Below are positions 44,863 to 53,460 of a stretch of 64,000 nt of DNA, piece after piece. The notes beneath the pieces were generated by a model. The model was not told the origin of the DNA and made no database searches. It was given only the letters and a program-made list of their open reading frames with translations. Position 1 is the first letter of the stretch. Each line of letters begins with the position of its first letter. The DNA comes from Elusimicrobia bacterium UBA6262 (GTDB lineage Bacteria > CAYTYR01 > UBA6262): positions 65,143-129,142 of the forward strand of contig DJVG01000034.1 in the NCBI GenBank assembly GCA_002441095.1, written 5' to 3'. A program made the position numbers and the translations under genes.

Positions 44863-45031
44863 GTAGTTTCTGCTGAAAAAGTGCTTTCGTAGCGAAATTT
44901 TTAGTATCGAGCCGAAATAGAAGCTTATGAAGCGAGCATATCTATGGCAGTGATATGTAAGCTGAATAAACTTTTATTGCAGGCCGATAATGAAAATTGC
45001 AGCAGAAATCGACTTTTTCTGTAGAAACTAC
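44863..45031. mobile_element. 169-bp element with terminal inverted repeats, abutting murA
   Basis: Left end GTAGTTTCTGCTGAAAAAGT and the complement of right end ACTTTTTCTGTAGAAACTAC pair with one mismatch over about 20 bases. The interior holds further partial inverted copies (CAGCAGAAATCGA) and no frame. The right end supplies the TAG stop of murA. Only one copy in the window. Nature inferred from its palindromic ends. Confidence 0.55.
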
Positions 45032-46281
45032 TCCCCTATTCTCTTTATTTTTGCTCCTAATTTAGCTAATTTTACTTCGATCCGCTCATAACCGCGGTCT
45101 AAATGGTAGATACGGGATATTTCTGTTTCCCCCTTGGCAACCAAACCAGCCAGGATCAAGGCCGCGCTGGCTCTCAAGTCTGTCGCCATAACCTGGGCTC
45201 CGCTTAAGGATTTCACTCCATTGACAAAGGCAATATTGCCCTTAAGAACAATGTCTGCTCCCATCCTTTGCAGTTCGCCGACATGCATAAAACGGTTCTC
45301 AAAGATCGTTTCGGTAAAGATACTCGTGCCAGGAGTAATACACATCAGGCTCATCATTTGCGCTTGCATATCTGTCGGGAATCCAGGATAGGGCATGGTC
45401 TCTACTTCCACTGGCTTAATTTTCGGCGACCCGTCCACCAGGATATCGCCGTCCTGTTCCTTTATCTCCACTCCGGTGCTCCTCAGTTTATCGGCCAAAG
45501 CAGTCAAATGGTCAAGACGGGCATTCTTGATCCTGATATCTCCCCCGGTAATAGCGCTGGCCACCATGAATGTGCCAGTCTCGATCCGGTCAGGGATGAC
45601 GGCATGTGTACCGCTGCCCAGTTCTTTTACCCCTTTGATGGTGATCATGCCGGTACCTGCCCCGCTGATCTGCGCGCCCAGGGTATTCAGGAAATCAGCC
45701 AGGTCTACTATCTCCGGTTCCCGGGCAGCATTGTCGATCACGGTTTTGCCTTCAGCCAGGACAGCTGCCATCATCAGGTTCTCGGTTGCTCCGACACTGG
45801 GAAAATCCAGGGTAATCCGGTTGCCGACAAGTTTTTTCGCTTTTAAATTAACATAGCCTTTCCTGATCTCTACTTTAGCGCCTAATTTTTTGAAACCATC
45901 CAGGTGAATATTGATCGGCCGCAGGCCGATAGCGCAGCCGCCTGGCAAAGCTACCTTGGCTTCACCCAGCCTGGCCAGCAACGGGCCAACTACCAGGACA
46001 GAAGCGCGCATGGTTTTGACCAGGTCATACGGTGCCATATTTTTCAACGCGCCTTTAGCCTGGTAAACAAAATTATCTTTTTTCCCTTTAATATTCATAC
46101 CAATGGCCCTGAGCACATCATTCATAGTATTGATGTCCCGGAGCTGTGGTACATTGAGCAAAGTACATTCAGCATCAGTCAGTAAAGTCGCTACCTGTAT
46201 CGGCAACGTGGCATTTTTACTGCCGCTGATAGTCACTTCGCCCTTCAGTTTTTTCCCACCGGTGATGATTATTTTATCCAT
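45028..46281 (-). CDS. murA: UDP-N-acetylglucosamine 1-carboxyvinyltransferase
   Basis: 417 residues from ATG 46281 (a TTG four codons upstream is unlikely). ISGSKNATLPIQVATLL, then GGCAIGLRPINIHL with Cys at the phosphoenolpyruvate-binding position, GATENLMMAAVLAEG and TMPYPGFPTDMQAQMM. First committed step of peptidoglycan synthesis. The TAG stop is formed by the first bases of an inverted-repeat element (44863-45031). Confidence 0.97.
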   Translation of the reverse strand: MDKIIITGGKKLKGEVTISGSKNATLPIQVATLLTDAECTLLNVPQLRDINTMNDVLRAIGMNIKGKKDNFVYQAKGALKNMAPYDLVKTMRASVLVVGPLLARLGEAKVALPGGCAIGLRPINIHLDGFKKLGAKVEIRKGYVNLKAKKLVGNRITLDFPSVGATENLMMAAVLAEGKTVIDNAAREPEIVDLADFLNTLGAQISGAGTGMITIKGVKELGSGTHAVIPDRIETGTFMVASAITGGDIRIKNARLDHLTALADKLRSTGVEIKEQDGDILVDGSPKIKPVEVETMPYPGFPTDMQAQMMSLMCITPGTSIFTETIFENRFMHVGELQRMGADIVLKGNIAFVNGVKSLSGAQVMATDLRASAALILAGLVAKGETEISRIYHLDRGYERIEVKLAKLGAKIKRIGE

Positions 46282-46287
46282 AATTAA

Positions 46288-46400
46288 CCCCAAGTTCTAA
46301 TTTCTAATTTCTAAACTCTAAACAATTTCAAAATTCTAATATTCAAAACGTTTTGAATTTTGGTAATTTAATATTGTTTAGGATTTCGAATTTAGTATTT
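46288..46400. repeat. Word array, TTCTAATTTCTAA type
   Basis: Left arm repeats TTCTAATTTCTAA; right arm carries the complement type (GGATTTCGAATTTAGTATTT). Between prmC and murA. Confidence 0.8.
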
Positions 46401-47277
46401 AGGATTTGTTCTTTGCTATTATTATTCTTTCAATTCCAGCATAATCTTTTTTAATCTCAATATTACTGAAAAGCTGCTCTTTTTCCAATAATTGCTTTAT
46501 TTTCCCGGCTTGCCCATACCCTATCTCAAACGCCAGTAAGCCTCCCGGCTGCAGGTAGTACCTGGCCTGGGGAATGATCTTGCGATAAAAATCCAGGCCG
46601 TCCTTCCCGCCATAAAGAGCGGCTTTTGGTTCATATCCGACTTCTGGCTGTAACGCAGCAAAATCTTTCTCAGTGACATACGGCGGATTAGACACGATAA
46701 AATCGAACTTTTCCTTCAGCCTGGCAAACAAACTGCCCCTGATCAGTTTAACCTGTGTTTCTACCCGGTGTTTCTTAATATTTTTCCTGGCGATTCTGAG
46801 CGCTTTTGCCGAGGTATCTGTCCCTAGTATGCTGGCCTGGTTCAAATTTTTAGCCAGGGCCACGACAATCGCCCCGCTCCCCACCCCAATCTCCAATATC
46901 TTTAGTTTACCAGCGACTAGCGACCAGCGACTAGCGACTGCTTTTATTATTTCTTCTACCAGCAGCTCCGTCTCCGGCCGGGGAATGAGTACTCCTTTAT
47001 TAATGAACAGGTCCAAGCCATAGAATTGCGCATTCTTTAAAATATAGCTAGCTGGTATCCTCTGGCGACGCAATACAATATATTTTTTGAAACACGTTAA
47101 GTCTTTTTTGGCTATTTCTTTTTCTTTTTTCAGGAACAGGTCCAGTTTTTTCATTCTCAGTGCCTGGGAAAGCAGCAACTGCGCTTCCAAAGCCGGCTCA
47201 GGCACCCTGGCTTGGGTTAATTGTTCAATCCCCCATTCTAATAATGTGCTAATCCGAGAGCCATTTATAATACTCAT
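46399..47277 (-). CDS. prmC: Peptide chain release factor glutamine methyltransferase, with an in-frame repeat word
   Basis: 292 residues. IPRPETELLVEEI, SAM motif ILEIGVGSGAIVVALAK and the catalytic NPPY in FIVSNPPYVTEK. It methylates the Gln of the GGQ motif in release factors; prfA is directly upstream and overlaps it by ATGA. Residues VASRWSLVAGK (about 114-124) just before the SAM motif are encoded by a CGACTAGCGACCAG word array at 46910-46940, absent from ordinary PrmC proteins. Function is probably kept. Confidence 0.96.
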   Translation of the reverse strand: MSIINGSRISTLLEWGIEQLTQARVPEPALEAQLLLSQALRMKKLDLFLKKEKEIAKKDLTCFKKYIVLRRQRIPASYILKNAQFYGLDLFINKGVLIPRPETELLVEEIIKAVASRWSLVAGKLKILEIGVGSGAIVVALAKNLNQASILGTDTSAKALRIARKNIKKHRVETQVKLIRGSLFARLKEKFDFIVSNPPYVTEKDFAALQPEVGYEPKAALYGGKDGLDFYRKIIPQARYYLQPGGLLAFEIGYGQAGKIKQLLEKEQLFSNIEIKKDYAGIERIIIAKNKS

Positions 47278-48347
47278 TTGTCTTTGCGTTCCCGCAATTG
47301 TTTTAGTTTCGCTTCTTCTTCCGCCGCCATCATTCCGTTGACCAGTTCATCGATCTCGCCTTCCATTATGGTTGGAAGATTATGGCAGGATAATCCGATC
47401 CTGTGGTCCGTGATCCGGTCCTGGGGAAAATTATAGGTCCGTATTTTCTCGCTGCGGTCACCAGAACCGATCTGTGACTTGCGATTCACTGATAAAGCTT
47501 TATCCTTTTCTTCCCGTTCCCGTTCCAACAACCTGGCCATCAGCACTTTCATGGCTTTGGCCCGGTTTTTGATCTGGGAACGTTCATCCTGACATTGCAC
47601 GATCAACCCAGTAGGTAAATGAATAATACGCACCGCTGAATATGTGGTGTTTACGCACTGGCCGCCTGGCCCGCCGGCGCAATAGGTATCTATCCGCAAA
47701 TCTTCAGGATTTATTTTGATATCCACGTCTTCAGCTTCCGGCAATACAGCTACCGTCACGGTAGAAGTATGTACCCGGCCGCTGGCTTCAGTCTCCGGCA
47801 CCCGCTGCACCCGGTGCACGCCGCTCTCAAATTTGAGATGCTTAAATACATCCGTGCCGCTGATATTGAAGATCACTTCCTTGAAACCATTCTTGTCCGT
47901 GGCATGTGAATCAAGGACATCCACTTTCCAGCCCATTTTCCCCGCATATTTTGTGTACATGCGGTATAATTCAGCCGCAAACAAGGCTGCCTCTTCCCCT
48001 CCGGCGCCAGCCCGTATTTCCATGATTATATCTTTGGGGTCATCCGGGTCAGGAGGTATGAGCATGGTCGTGAGCTCTTTTTCCAGGATCTCTTTTTGCC
48101 GGCTGAGTTCGGGTAATTCTTCCTGCGCCAGGGCTTTCATCTCTTCATCCTGCCCGCTCAGCATTTCTTGCACATGCTTTAGCTCTGCCAGGACTTTCGT
48201 ATATTCGGTATACTTGACTACGGTTTTCTGCAGTCCGGCATGTTCTTTGGCTAATTTCTGAAAATCCTGCCCGCTCACTGTCCCATTGGAAAGCAATTGG
48301 CTCAATTCTTCATATCTTTGTTTTATTTTTTCTAATTTCTCCAACAT
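47274..48347 (-). CDS. prfA: Peptide chain release factor 1
   Basis: 357 residues. The tripeptide anticodon region lies in a normal-length domain 2; the catalytic GGQ is in YCAGGPGGQCVNTTYSAVRI with following LPTGLIVQCQDERSQ. AGAGGEEAALFAAELYRMY is also conserved. It recognises UAA and UAG. Coupled to prmC by ATGA. Several genes here do use TAG stops. Confidence 0.98.
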   Translation of the reverse strand: MLEKLEKIKQRYEELSQLLSNGTVSGQDFQKLAKEHAGLQKTVVKYTEYTKVLAELKHVQEMLSGQDEEMKALAQEELPELSRQKEILEKELTTMLIPPDPDDPKDIIMEIRAGAGGEEAALFAAELYRMYTKYAGKMGWKVDVLDSHATDKNGFKEVIFNISGTDVFKHLKFESGVHRVQRVPETEASGRVHTSTVTVAVLPEAEDVDIKINPEDLRIDTYCAGGPGGQCVNTTYSAVRIIHLPTGLIVQCQDERSQIKNRAKAMKVLMARLLEREREEKDKALSVNRKSQIGSGDRSEKIRTYNFPQDRITDHRIGLSCHNLPTIMEGEIDELVNGMMAAEEEAKLKQLRERKDK

Positions 48348-48361
48348 TTGAAACCTTTCTG

Positions 48362-48467
48362 TTGCGAATTACGCGAATTAAAAGACGCGAATTACACGAA
48401 TGTTCTTATTCGAGGTATTCGCTGTCCTGCCTACCGGCAGGCAGGCATTCGAGTTATTCGTATTATC
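48362..48467. repeat. Word array, GCGAATTACACGAAT type, with a CCTGCCT palindrome
   Basis: Left arm GCGAATTACGCGAATTAAAA and further copies; right arm ATTCGAGTTATTCGTATT. CCTGCCT/AGGCAGG at 48426-48445 lies inside. Between yqhQ and prfA. Confidence 0.85.
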
Positions 48468-49402
48468 TAGGGACAAACTTCCAGCGTATTATCGGTTCCT
48501 TGCGCTCTGGTTGATTCTAAACGCAGTACTTCCTTCAGCGCCGCGATAGCTACTTCCAGCTGCTTATCATCCGGCTCCTTGGTAGTCATGTTTTGCAGCC
48601 ACAATCCGGGAGCGATCAGCAAGTTAGTGAACATGTTTCTCTTCCGGTCCGCCCACTTGATGATCTCATAGCTCAAGCCGGCGATCAGCGGGATAAAAAT
48701 AATACGGATGCCTATTTTAACCAGGGTTTGGTATAATTTTGGCCATTCTTTACTGATCGGTATCATGGAAAACATGATGATCGCTACAACCATAACCACC
48801 ATTAAAAAAGCCGTGCCGCAGCGCGGATGCAGCGGGGAATACTTACGGGTATTTTCCACGGTCAACTCTTCTTTGGCTTCATGGGTAAATACGGCTTTAT
48901 GTTCTGCCCCATGATATTGGAAGACCCGCCTGATATCTGCCATCATGCTGATGATATAGATATAGCTGATAAAGAATAATATCCTGATCAACCCATCTAT
49001 CACGTTGAACAAGAATCCATAGCTCACCAGCCTGGCGGTAAGGAAATAAGGGAGGACCACGAACAGGCCGATGCCAAAAGCAAAGGCAAAAGCAAAGGTG
49101 CCGACCCACATCCAGGTATTGTCTTTCTTTTTATCTTCCTGCAGGTCCACCATCTGGACATCAGCGGAATAATTCAGGGCTTTGACTCCCAGCACCAGGC
49201 TTTCTATTAAAACCACTATGCCCCGTAAAATAAATTTCTTGAATACAGGATATTTTCTCGCGATAGACCTGACTTTATCAGTCTTCATGACGATCTCGCC
49301 CTGCGGATTTCGCACCGCTACAGCATAGTAATGCGGCGAACGCATCATCACGCCTTCTAAGACAGCCTGCCCGCCTATTTTGATCTCTTTAATATCAGTC
49401 AC
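48467..49402 (-). CDS. YqhQ-like DUF1385 membrane protein
   Basis: 311 residues. It opens with the family hallmark IGGQAVLEGVMMRSPHYYAV, then has four or five membrane helices and the conserved FQYHGAEHKAVFTHEA and LHPRCGTAFLMVVM blocks. The His/Glu/Cys pattern suggests a metal-dependent role, but function is not established. The family is often found beside rpmE and prfA, as here. The start is GTG behind GAGGAG. Confidence 0.9.
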   Translation of the reverse strand: MTDIKEIKIGGQAVLEGVMMRSPHYYAVAVRNPQGEIVMKTDKVRSIARKYPVFKKFILRGIVVLIESLVLGVKALNYSADVQMVDLQEDKKKDNTWMWVGTFAFAFAFGIGLFVVLPYFLTARLVSYGFLFNVIDGLIRILFFISYIYIISMMADIRRVFQYHGAEHKAVFTHEAKEELTVENTRKYSPLHPRCGTAFLMVVMVVAIIMFSMIPISKEWPKLYQTLVKIGIRIIFIPLIAGLSYEIIKWADRKRNMFTNLLIAPGLWLQNMTTKEPDDKQLEVAIAALKEVLRLESTRAQGTDNTLEVCP

Positions 49403-49454
49403 TATTTACTCCTCTACCCAAGTACCAATATCGGTTCCAGGGTATGTAATTAAA

Positions 49455-49485
49455 CAACAAGGACAGAGTTCATCTGTCCTTGTTG
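49455..49485 (-). terminator. Hairpin terminator after rpmE
   Basis: Twelve-base perfect stem, CAACAAGGACAG (49455-49466) pairing with CTGTCCTTGTTG (49474-49485), loop of 7. On the minus strand the stem is followed by TTTAATTA. It lies 20 bases after the rpmE stop and before the yqhQ gene. The U-tract is short, so efficiency may be partial. Confidence 0.65.
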
Positions 49486-49505
49486 TTGGTACATATATGG
49501 ATTAG

Positions 49506-49823
49506 CTAAGAGTTCTGTTTTTCGGTCTCAGCAGCCGGCATTTCTTTTTTTACTTTTTTAATGCTGGCTTTTTCTTTGGCCGCGGCTTTCGCCTTTTTCC
49601 CTTTTGCTCTCTTTACTTCGCCGGTCTTCTTAGCCATTTTCTTCTGGAATCTTTCCACCATGCCGGCGGTGTCTACCAGCTTCTGCTTGCCGGTATAAAA
49701 CGGATGGCAAGCGGAACAGATTTCTACGTGAATGTTTTGCTTGGTTGACCGTGTCGGGTAGGTGGCTCCGCAGGCGCACTTGATCACAGTCTCCTTATAC
49801 TCTGGATGTATTCCCTCTTTCAT
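49506..49823 (-). CDS. rpmE: Ribosomal protein bL31, zinc form with lysine-rich tail
   Basis: 105 residues; usual bL31 is about 70. MKEGIHPEYKETVIKCACG with Cys16 and Cys18, then EICSACHPFYTGKQK with Cys37 and Cys40, gives the zinc-binding C+ form. From about residue 68 on there is an unusual Lys/Ala-rich extension (KRAKGKKAKAAAKEKASIKK). A strong hairpin at 49455-49485 follows the stop. Start after GAGGAGG. Confidence 0.96.
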   Translation of the reverse strand: MKEGIHPEYKETVIKCACGATYPTRSTKQNIHVEICSACHPFYTGKQKLVDTAGMVERFQKKMAKKTGEVKRAKGKKAKAAAKEKASIKKVKKEMPAAETEKQNS

Positions 49824-49843
49824 GAACGTCTTCCTCCTCTTTT

Positions 49844-49922
49844 TAGCGGGTAGCGTTTAGCGGGTAGCGTATAGAAAATCAATATTCTTTTCCTATACGC
49901 TATACGCCATACGCTATACGCT
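49844..49922. repeat. Word array, GCGGGTAGCGT / CTATACGC type
   Basis: Left arm AGCGGGTAGCGTTTAGCGGG; right arm CTATACGCTATACGCCATAC. Between rpmE and rho. Same family as 39759-39832. Confidence 0.9.
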
Positions 49923-49930
49923 GTTTTATT

Positions 49931-51205
49931 TTATTTACCATTAAACTCCATCGATTTCAGGAATTCTTTATTGGACTTGGTTTTACGCGTCTTCTCCGAG
50001 ACCAGCTCCATTGCTTCCACAACATTGAGCGGGCTCAGCACTTTACGCAGGATCCAGACCTTGTTCAATTCATCTTCGCTGAGCAGTAATTCCTCGCGCC
50101 GCGTACCAGATTTATTAATGTCCAGGGCCGGGAACACGCGCTTGTCCACCAACCGGCGATCCAGGATCATTTCCATATTGCCGGTACCCTTAAACTCTTC
50201 AAAAATGACTTCATCCATCCGGGAGCCGGTTTCTACCAGCGCCGTGGCCATGATAGTCAGGCTGCCACCCTCTTCAATATTACGAGCGGCGCCAAAAAAC
50301 CGCTTGGGCCGTTGCAAAGCATTGGAATCCACACCGCCGCTGAGTACTTTACCGCTGGGTGGTACCGTGGCATTATAGGCCCGGGCCAGCCTGGTTATAC
50401 TATCTAATAATATTACCACATCCTTCTTCTGTTCGACAAGTCTTTTCGCCTTCTCAATGACCATTTCCGCTACCTGGATATGCCGTTCGCTCGGTTCGTC
50501 AAACGTAGAAGATATTACTTCTCCTTTTACGGACCGCTGCATATCTGTCACTTCTTCCGGCCGCTCATCGATCAACAGTACGATCAGCGCTACTTCCGGA
50601 TGATTGGTGCTGATAGCATTGGCTAGCTTCTGCAGCAGGATGGTCTTTCCGGCACGGGGCGGCGAGACGATCAATCCTCTTTGCCCTTTGCCGATCGGGG
50701 TAAACATATCCATGATGCGCATAGATATCTCTTCCTGCTTGGTTTCCAGTGTGAGCTTCTGCTGCGGATAGAGCGGGGTCAGGTTGTCAAATAATATTCT
50801 TTTCTTAATATCATCAGGATTAGCGCTATTGACGGCTTCGATCTTTAAGAGAGCAAAATATCGCTCTCCTTCCTTGGGCGGGCGCACCTGGCCGCTGATA
50901 GTATCGCCTTTGCGCAGGTCAAACCTGCGGATCTGGCTGGGAGAGACATAGATATCATCCGGCCCAGACAGGTAGTTATACTGGGGAGAACGTAAAAAAC
51001 CGAAGCCATCCGGCAATATCTCCAGGGTGCCTTCGTCAAAAACCAGGCCGTTTTTCTCGGTCTGCGCCTGCAGGATCTTGAAGATGATCTCCTGCTTTTT
51101 CAACCCGCTGACTGATTCCAGCTTCAATTCTTTGGCTATGTCCGTCAGATCGGATATAGTCTTCTTGCCTAAGGCAGCCATATCTAAAGCGGCGCCATTT
51201 TCCAT
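49931..51205 (-). CDS. rho: Transcription termination factor Rho
   Basis: 424 residues. The N-terminal helical domain contains LTDIAKELKL, the RNA-binding fold has GILEILPDGFGFLR-like EILPDGFGFLRSP and DIYVSPSQIRRFDLRKGD. The ATPase has Walker A SPPRAGKTILLQK, VLLIDERPEEVTDM and QKKDVVILLDSITRLARAYN. A hexameric helicase that ends transcription. A consensus-like promoter at 51362-51390 gives a leader of about 150 bases, long enough for feedback control. Confidence 0.98.
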   Translation of the reverse strand: MENGAALDMAALGKKTISDLTDIAKELKLESVSGLKKQEIIFKILQAQTEKNGLVFDEGTLEILPDGFGFLRSPQYNYLSGPDDIYVSPSQIRRFDLRKGDTISGQVRPPKEGERYFALLKIEAVNSANPDDIKKRILFDNLTPLYPQQKLTLETKQEEISMRIMDMFTPIGKGQRGLIVSPPRAGKTILLQKLANAISTNHPEVALIVLLIDERPEEVTDMQRSVKGEVISSTFDEPSERHIQVAEMVIEKAKRLVEQKKDVVILLDSITRLARAYNATVPPSGKVLSGGVDSNALQRPKRFFGAARNIEEGGSLTIMATALVETGSRMDEVIFEEFKGTGNMEMILDRRLVDKRVFPALDINKSGTRREELLLSEDELNKVWILRKVLSPLNVVEAMELVSEKTRKTKSNKEFLKSMEFNGK

Positions 51206-51361
51206 AAATCCTTCCTCCTGGTAAAAATAAGATGTGCTAAAATCTATACTTACTGCAATAGACTGTTGGTTAACGATTTTTTAGGGGTTTTGAGAATTGC
51301 TTGCAAATGGAGAGAACTCCTGTAGGTAAAAAAAGCAGTATTGCCATTTGTATTTGTATAA

Positions 51362-51390
51362 AGTATACCTGAAAACCCTTGATTCGTCAA
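51362..51390 (-). promoter_or_regulatory. Sigma70 promoter for rho
   Basis: Minus strand TTGACG (51390-51385), 17-base spacer, TATACT (51367-51362). The -35 overlaps the coaE stop codon. The leader to the rho ATG at 51205 is about 150 bases. Confidence 0.75.
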
Positions 51391-51968
51391 GCAAATTTTT
51401 GAAATAAAGATTGGGAGGCGGTTTTGAAGGCAGCCAGTGGCTGGTCGCCATCAATCATATAATCGCAGGCTGATATTTTTTCACCATGAAATGACATGGA
51501 ATTGATCCGGGCCATGGCCTGCTCCCGGGTGAGATTGCGCTCTTCAGTCAGCCGCTTGAGTTGGTTATACTGTGATACCCGCACCACCACGATCTTATCA
51601 AACAATTTCTCTGCCTTGGCCTCAAACAATACAGCCATATCAGCTACCACTACTTTAGTTTTAGCAGCGGCCAGTTGTTTTTCCAGCTCTTTTACTATGG
51701 CTGGATACATTATTCTGTCCAGTTTTGCCAGTTTTTTATTATCCGCAAAAACTTTTGACCCTAATGCTGCCCGGGAGATAGTATTATTATCATTCAATAT
51801 ATCTTTTCCAAAAACTTTTACTACCTGCTGCCAGATCCTGGTCTTGGGCTGGTACAGATCATGGGCCAATTCATCCACATCAATGACTTTCGCTCCCATT
51901 TTCTGCCAAACCTTCGCCACTGTTGATTTTCCCGAAGCAATATTTCCCGTCAGTCCAATCTTGATCAT
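51387..51968 (-). CDS. coaE: Dephospho-CoA kinase
   Basis: 193 residues. P-loop IGLTGNIASGKSTVAKVW, DVDELAHDLY and a C-terminal lid region with TEERNLTREQAMARINSM. Last step of coenzyme A synthesis. Its stop codon overlaps the -35 hexamer of the candidate rho promoter. Separated from mutM by a word array. Confidence 0.95.
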   Translation of the reverse strand: MIKIGLTGNIASGKSTVAKVWQKMGAKVIDVDELAHDLYQPKTRIWQQVVKVFGKDILNDNNTISRAALGSKVFADNKKLAKLDRIMYPAIVKELEKQLAAAKTKVVVADMAVLFEAKAEKLFDKIVVVRVSQYNQLKRLTEERNLTREQAMARINSMSFHGEKISACDYMIDGDQPLAAFKTASQSLFQKFA

Positions 51969-51985
51969 GGCAAACCTTTCCCGGC

Positions 51986-52065
51986 GGCGTAAAGCGTATG
52001 GCGTATAGCGGATAGTAAGAAGAAATTGTTTTCTATACGCTACCCGCTAAACGCTATCCGCTATC
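51986..52065. repeat. Word array, GCGTATAGCG / CTATACGC type
   Basis: Left arm GCGTAAAGCGTATGGCGTAT; right arm CTATACGCTACCCGCTAAAC. Between mutM and coaE. Confidence 0.9.
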
Positions 52066-52066
52066 T

Positions 52067-52888
52067 TTATTTCTGGCAGTTGGGGCAATAGTGGGTACCG
52101 CGGCCGGCGACAACTATCCTTTTGATCTCCCCTTGGCACCGCGGGCACTTATTCCCCTTTTTCCCATACACCTTCAAATGCTTCTGGAAATCCCCGCCTT
52201 TGCCTTCCGGAGTGGTAAAGTTCACTACTGTGGTCCCTTTATATTTGATCGCTTTGGCCAGGATATTCTTAATCGCATCAAAGATTAGCTTTTTTCCCGT
52301 TACTGTCAACCGATTCGCTGGCCTTGATGGCTTAACTCCGGCTCTATACAATACTTCATCTACATATATATTACCCAGCCCTGCCACAATCTGCTGGTTC
52401 AGGAGTAATACTTTTATCTTTCCTTTATTCTTCGCTAAAGACTGGCTGAATTCCTCAAAGACAAACTCATTTCCCAGTGGTTCAGGCCCCAGCTTTAATA
52501 CTGGTTCAAACTTTCCCAAGTCCCTAGAGCTAATCAGCCATACTCTCCCGAATTTCCTGATATCAGAATAGGCCATGGTTTGGCCGCCAGAGAGCTGGAA
52601 GATAAGATGCATGAATTTATCTTTTTTGATCTCCGGTCCTACCAGCCAATGACCAGTCATGCGCAGATGAGATACCATTATTTTGCTGCCGCTTAAATGA
52701 AAGAGCAGGAATTTGCCCCGCCGGGAGAGAGATTCTATTGTTTTCCCGGTAATAATTTTCTCAAATGCCTTAAAATCCGGCTGGGCAACTATTTTTTCAA
52801 AGTTGCTTTCAACTTTTAGTATAACCTTACCTAATATTTTCTTGGAAAGGGCTCTTTTTATTGTTTCCACTTCTGGCAGTTCAGGCAT
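52067..52888 (-). CDS. mutM: Formamidopyrimidine-DNA glycosylase
   Basis: 273 residues. The mature N-terminus PELPEVETI gives the catalytic Pro1 and Glu2; Lys in GRRGKFLLF-like SRRGKFLLFHL is conserved, H2TH has NIYVDEVLYRAG, and the C-terminal zinc finger is CPRCQGEIKR...THYCPNCQK. It removes 8-oxoguanine. Located between polA and coaE, a common arrangement. Confidence 0.97.
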   Translation of the reverse strand: MPELPEVETIKRALSKKILGKVILKVESNFEKIVAQPDFKAFEKIITGKTIESLSRRGKFLLFHLSGSKIMVSHLRMTGHWLVGPEIKKDKFMHLIFQLSGGQTMAYSDIRKFGRVWLISSRDLGKFEPVLKLGPEPLGNEFVFEEFSQSLAKNKGKIKVLLLNQQIVAGLGNIYVDEVLYRAGVKPSRPANRLTVTGKKLIFDAIKNILAKAIKYKGTTVVNFTTPEGKGGDFQKHLKVYGKKGNKCPRCQGEIKRIVVAGRGTHYCPNCQK

Positions 52889-52905
52889 ATAACCTCAAAA
52901 GAAGT

Positions 52906-52936
52906 TGCGGGTTTCGAGTTGCGTGTTGCGAGTTAT
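52906..52936. repeat. Word array, single arm, GTTGCGAGTT type
   Basis: GTTGCGGGTTTCGAGTTGCG and a further copy, left-arm orientation only, between the 129-residue gene and mutM. Confidence 0.75.
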
Positions 52937-53326
52937 CTAAACATTAACTTTATAACTGTTCTCCTGTTCTTTTGGTATTTCTAAAGGTGTTGTTTCCTCA
53001 TATCCGCGTTGGGAAAACAGGAATAATAAAGCAATCAGCATCGGCACTAGTCCGTTAAATAAATTAATGCTGGATAGCCTGCCCAAACGGTAGCAATATA
53101 CGACAAATACAAATCCCTCGGCAAAAAGCCAGGCTCCTCCTGCTACTGGTTTGCGCAAAGCAATCATTACCGTAAGCGTAAGTATCAAGCCGCCAGCCAA
53201 GTCAGCCAGATAATACCAAGAACTGATATACTCTTCGTTCACAAACTGCCCGGTAATGACAACTAGCCATAAAATAGCTATGAACAAGCCGGCAAAACTA
53301 GCTAACCAATAGATTAGTTTACGCAC
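52937..53326 (-). CDS. Small integral membrane protein of unknown function
   Basis: 129 residues with about four hydrophobic helices: LIYWLASFAGLFIAILWLVV, the WYYLADLAGGLILTLTVMIA region, GAWLFAEGFVFVVYCYRL and LFNGLVPMLIALLFLF, then a polar tail. The start is GTG behind TAGGAG. It lies between polA and mutM. No family recognised. Confidence 0.68.
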   Translation of the reverse strand: MRKLIYWLASFAGLFIAILWLVVITGQFVNEEYISSWYYLADLAGGLILTLTVMIALRKPVAGGAWLFAEGFVFVVYCYRLGRLSSINLFNGLVPMLIALLFLFSQRGYEETTPLEIPKEQENSYKVNV

Positions 53327-53340
53327 AATTACTCCTATAT

Positions 53341-53460
53341 CACGATGATCGGTGTACGGTTACGACGCCCGATTAAAGATTTTGTTTCGGGTTTCGTATC
53401 CGTTTACCGTGAGCCGAGCATTTAATTCGGGTTTCGTATCCGTATATCGTATACCGAGTT
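53341..53460. repeat. Word array, TTCGGGTTTCGTATCCG type
   Basis: Two direct copies of TTCGGGTTTCGTATCCGT plus related CGTATACCGAG words before the polA stop. Between polA and the 129-residue gene. Mostly direct, with a weak fold-back. Confidence 0.7.
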
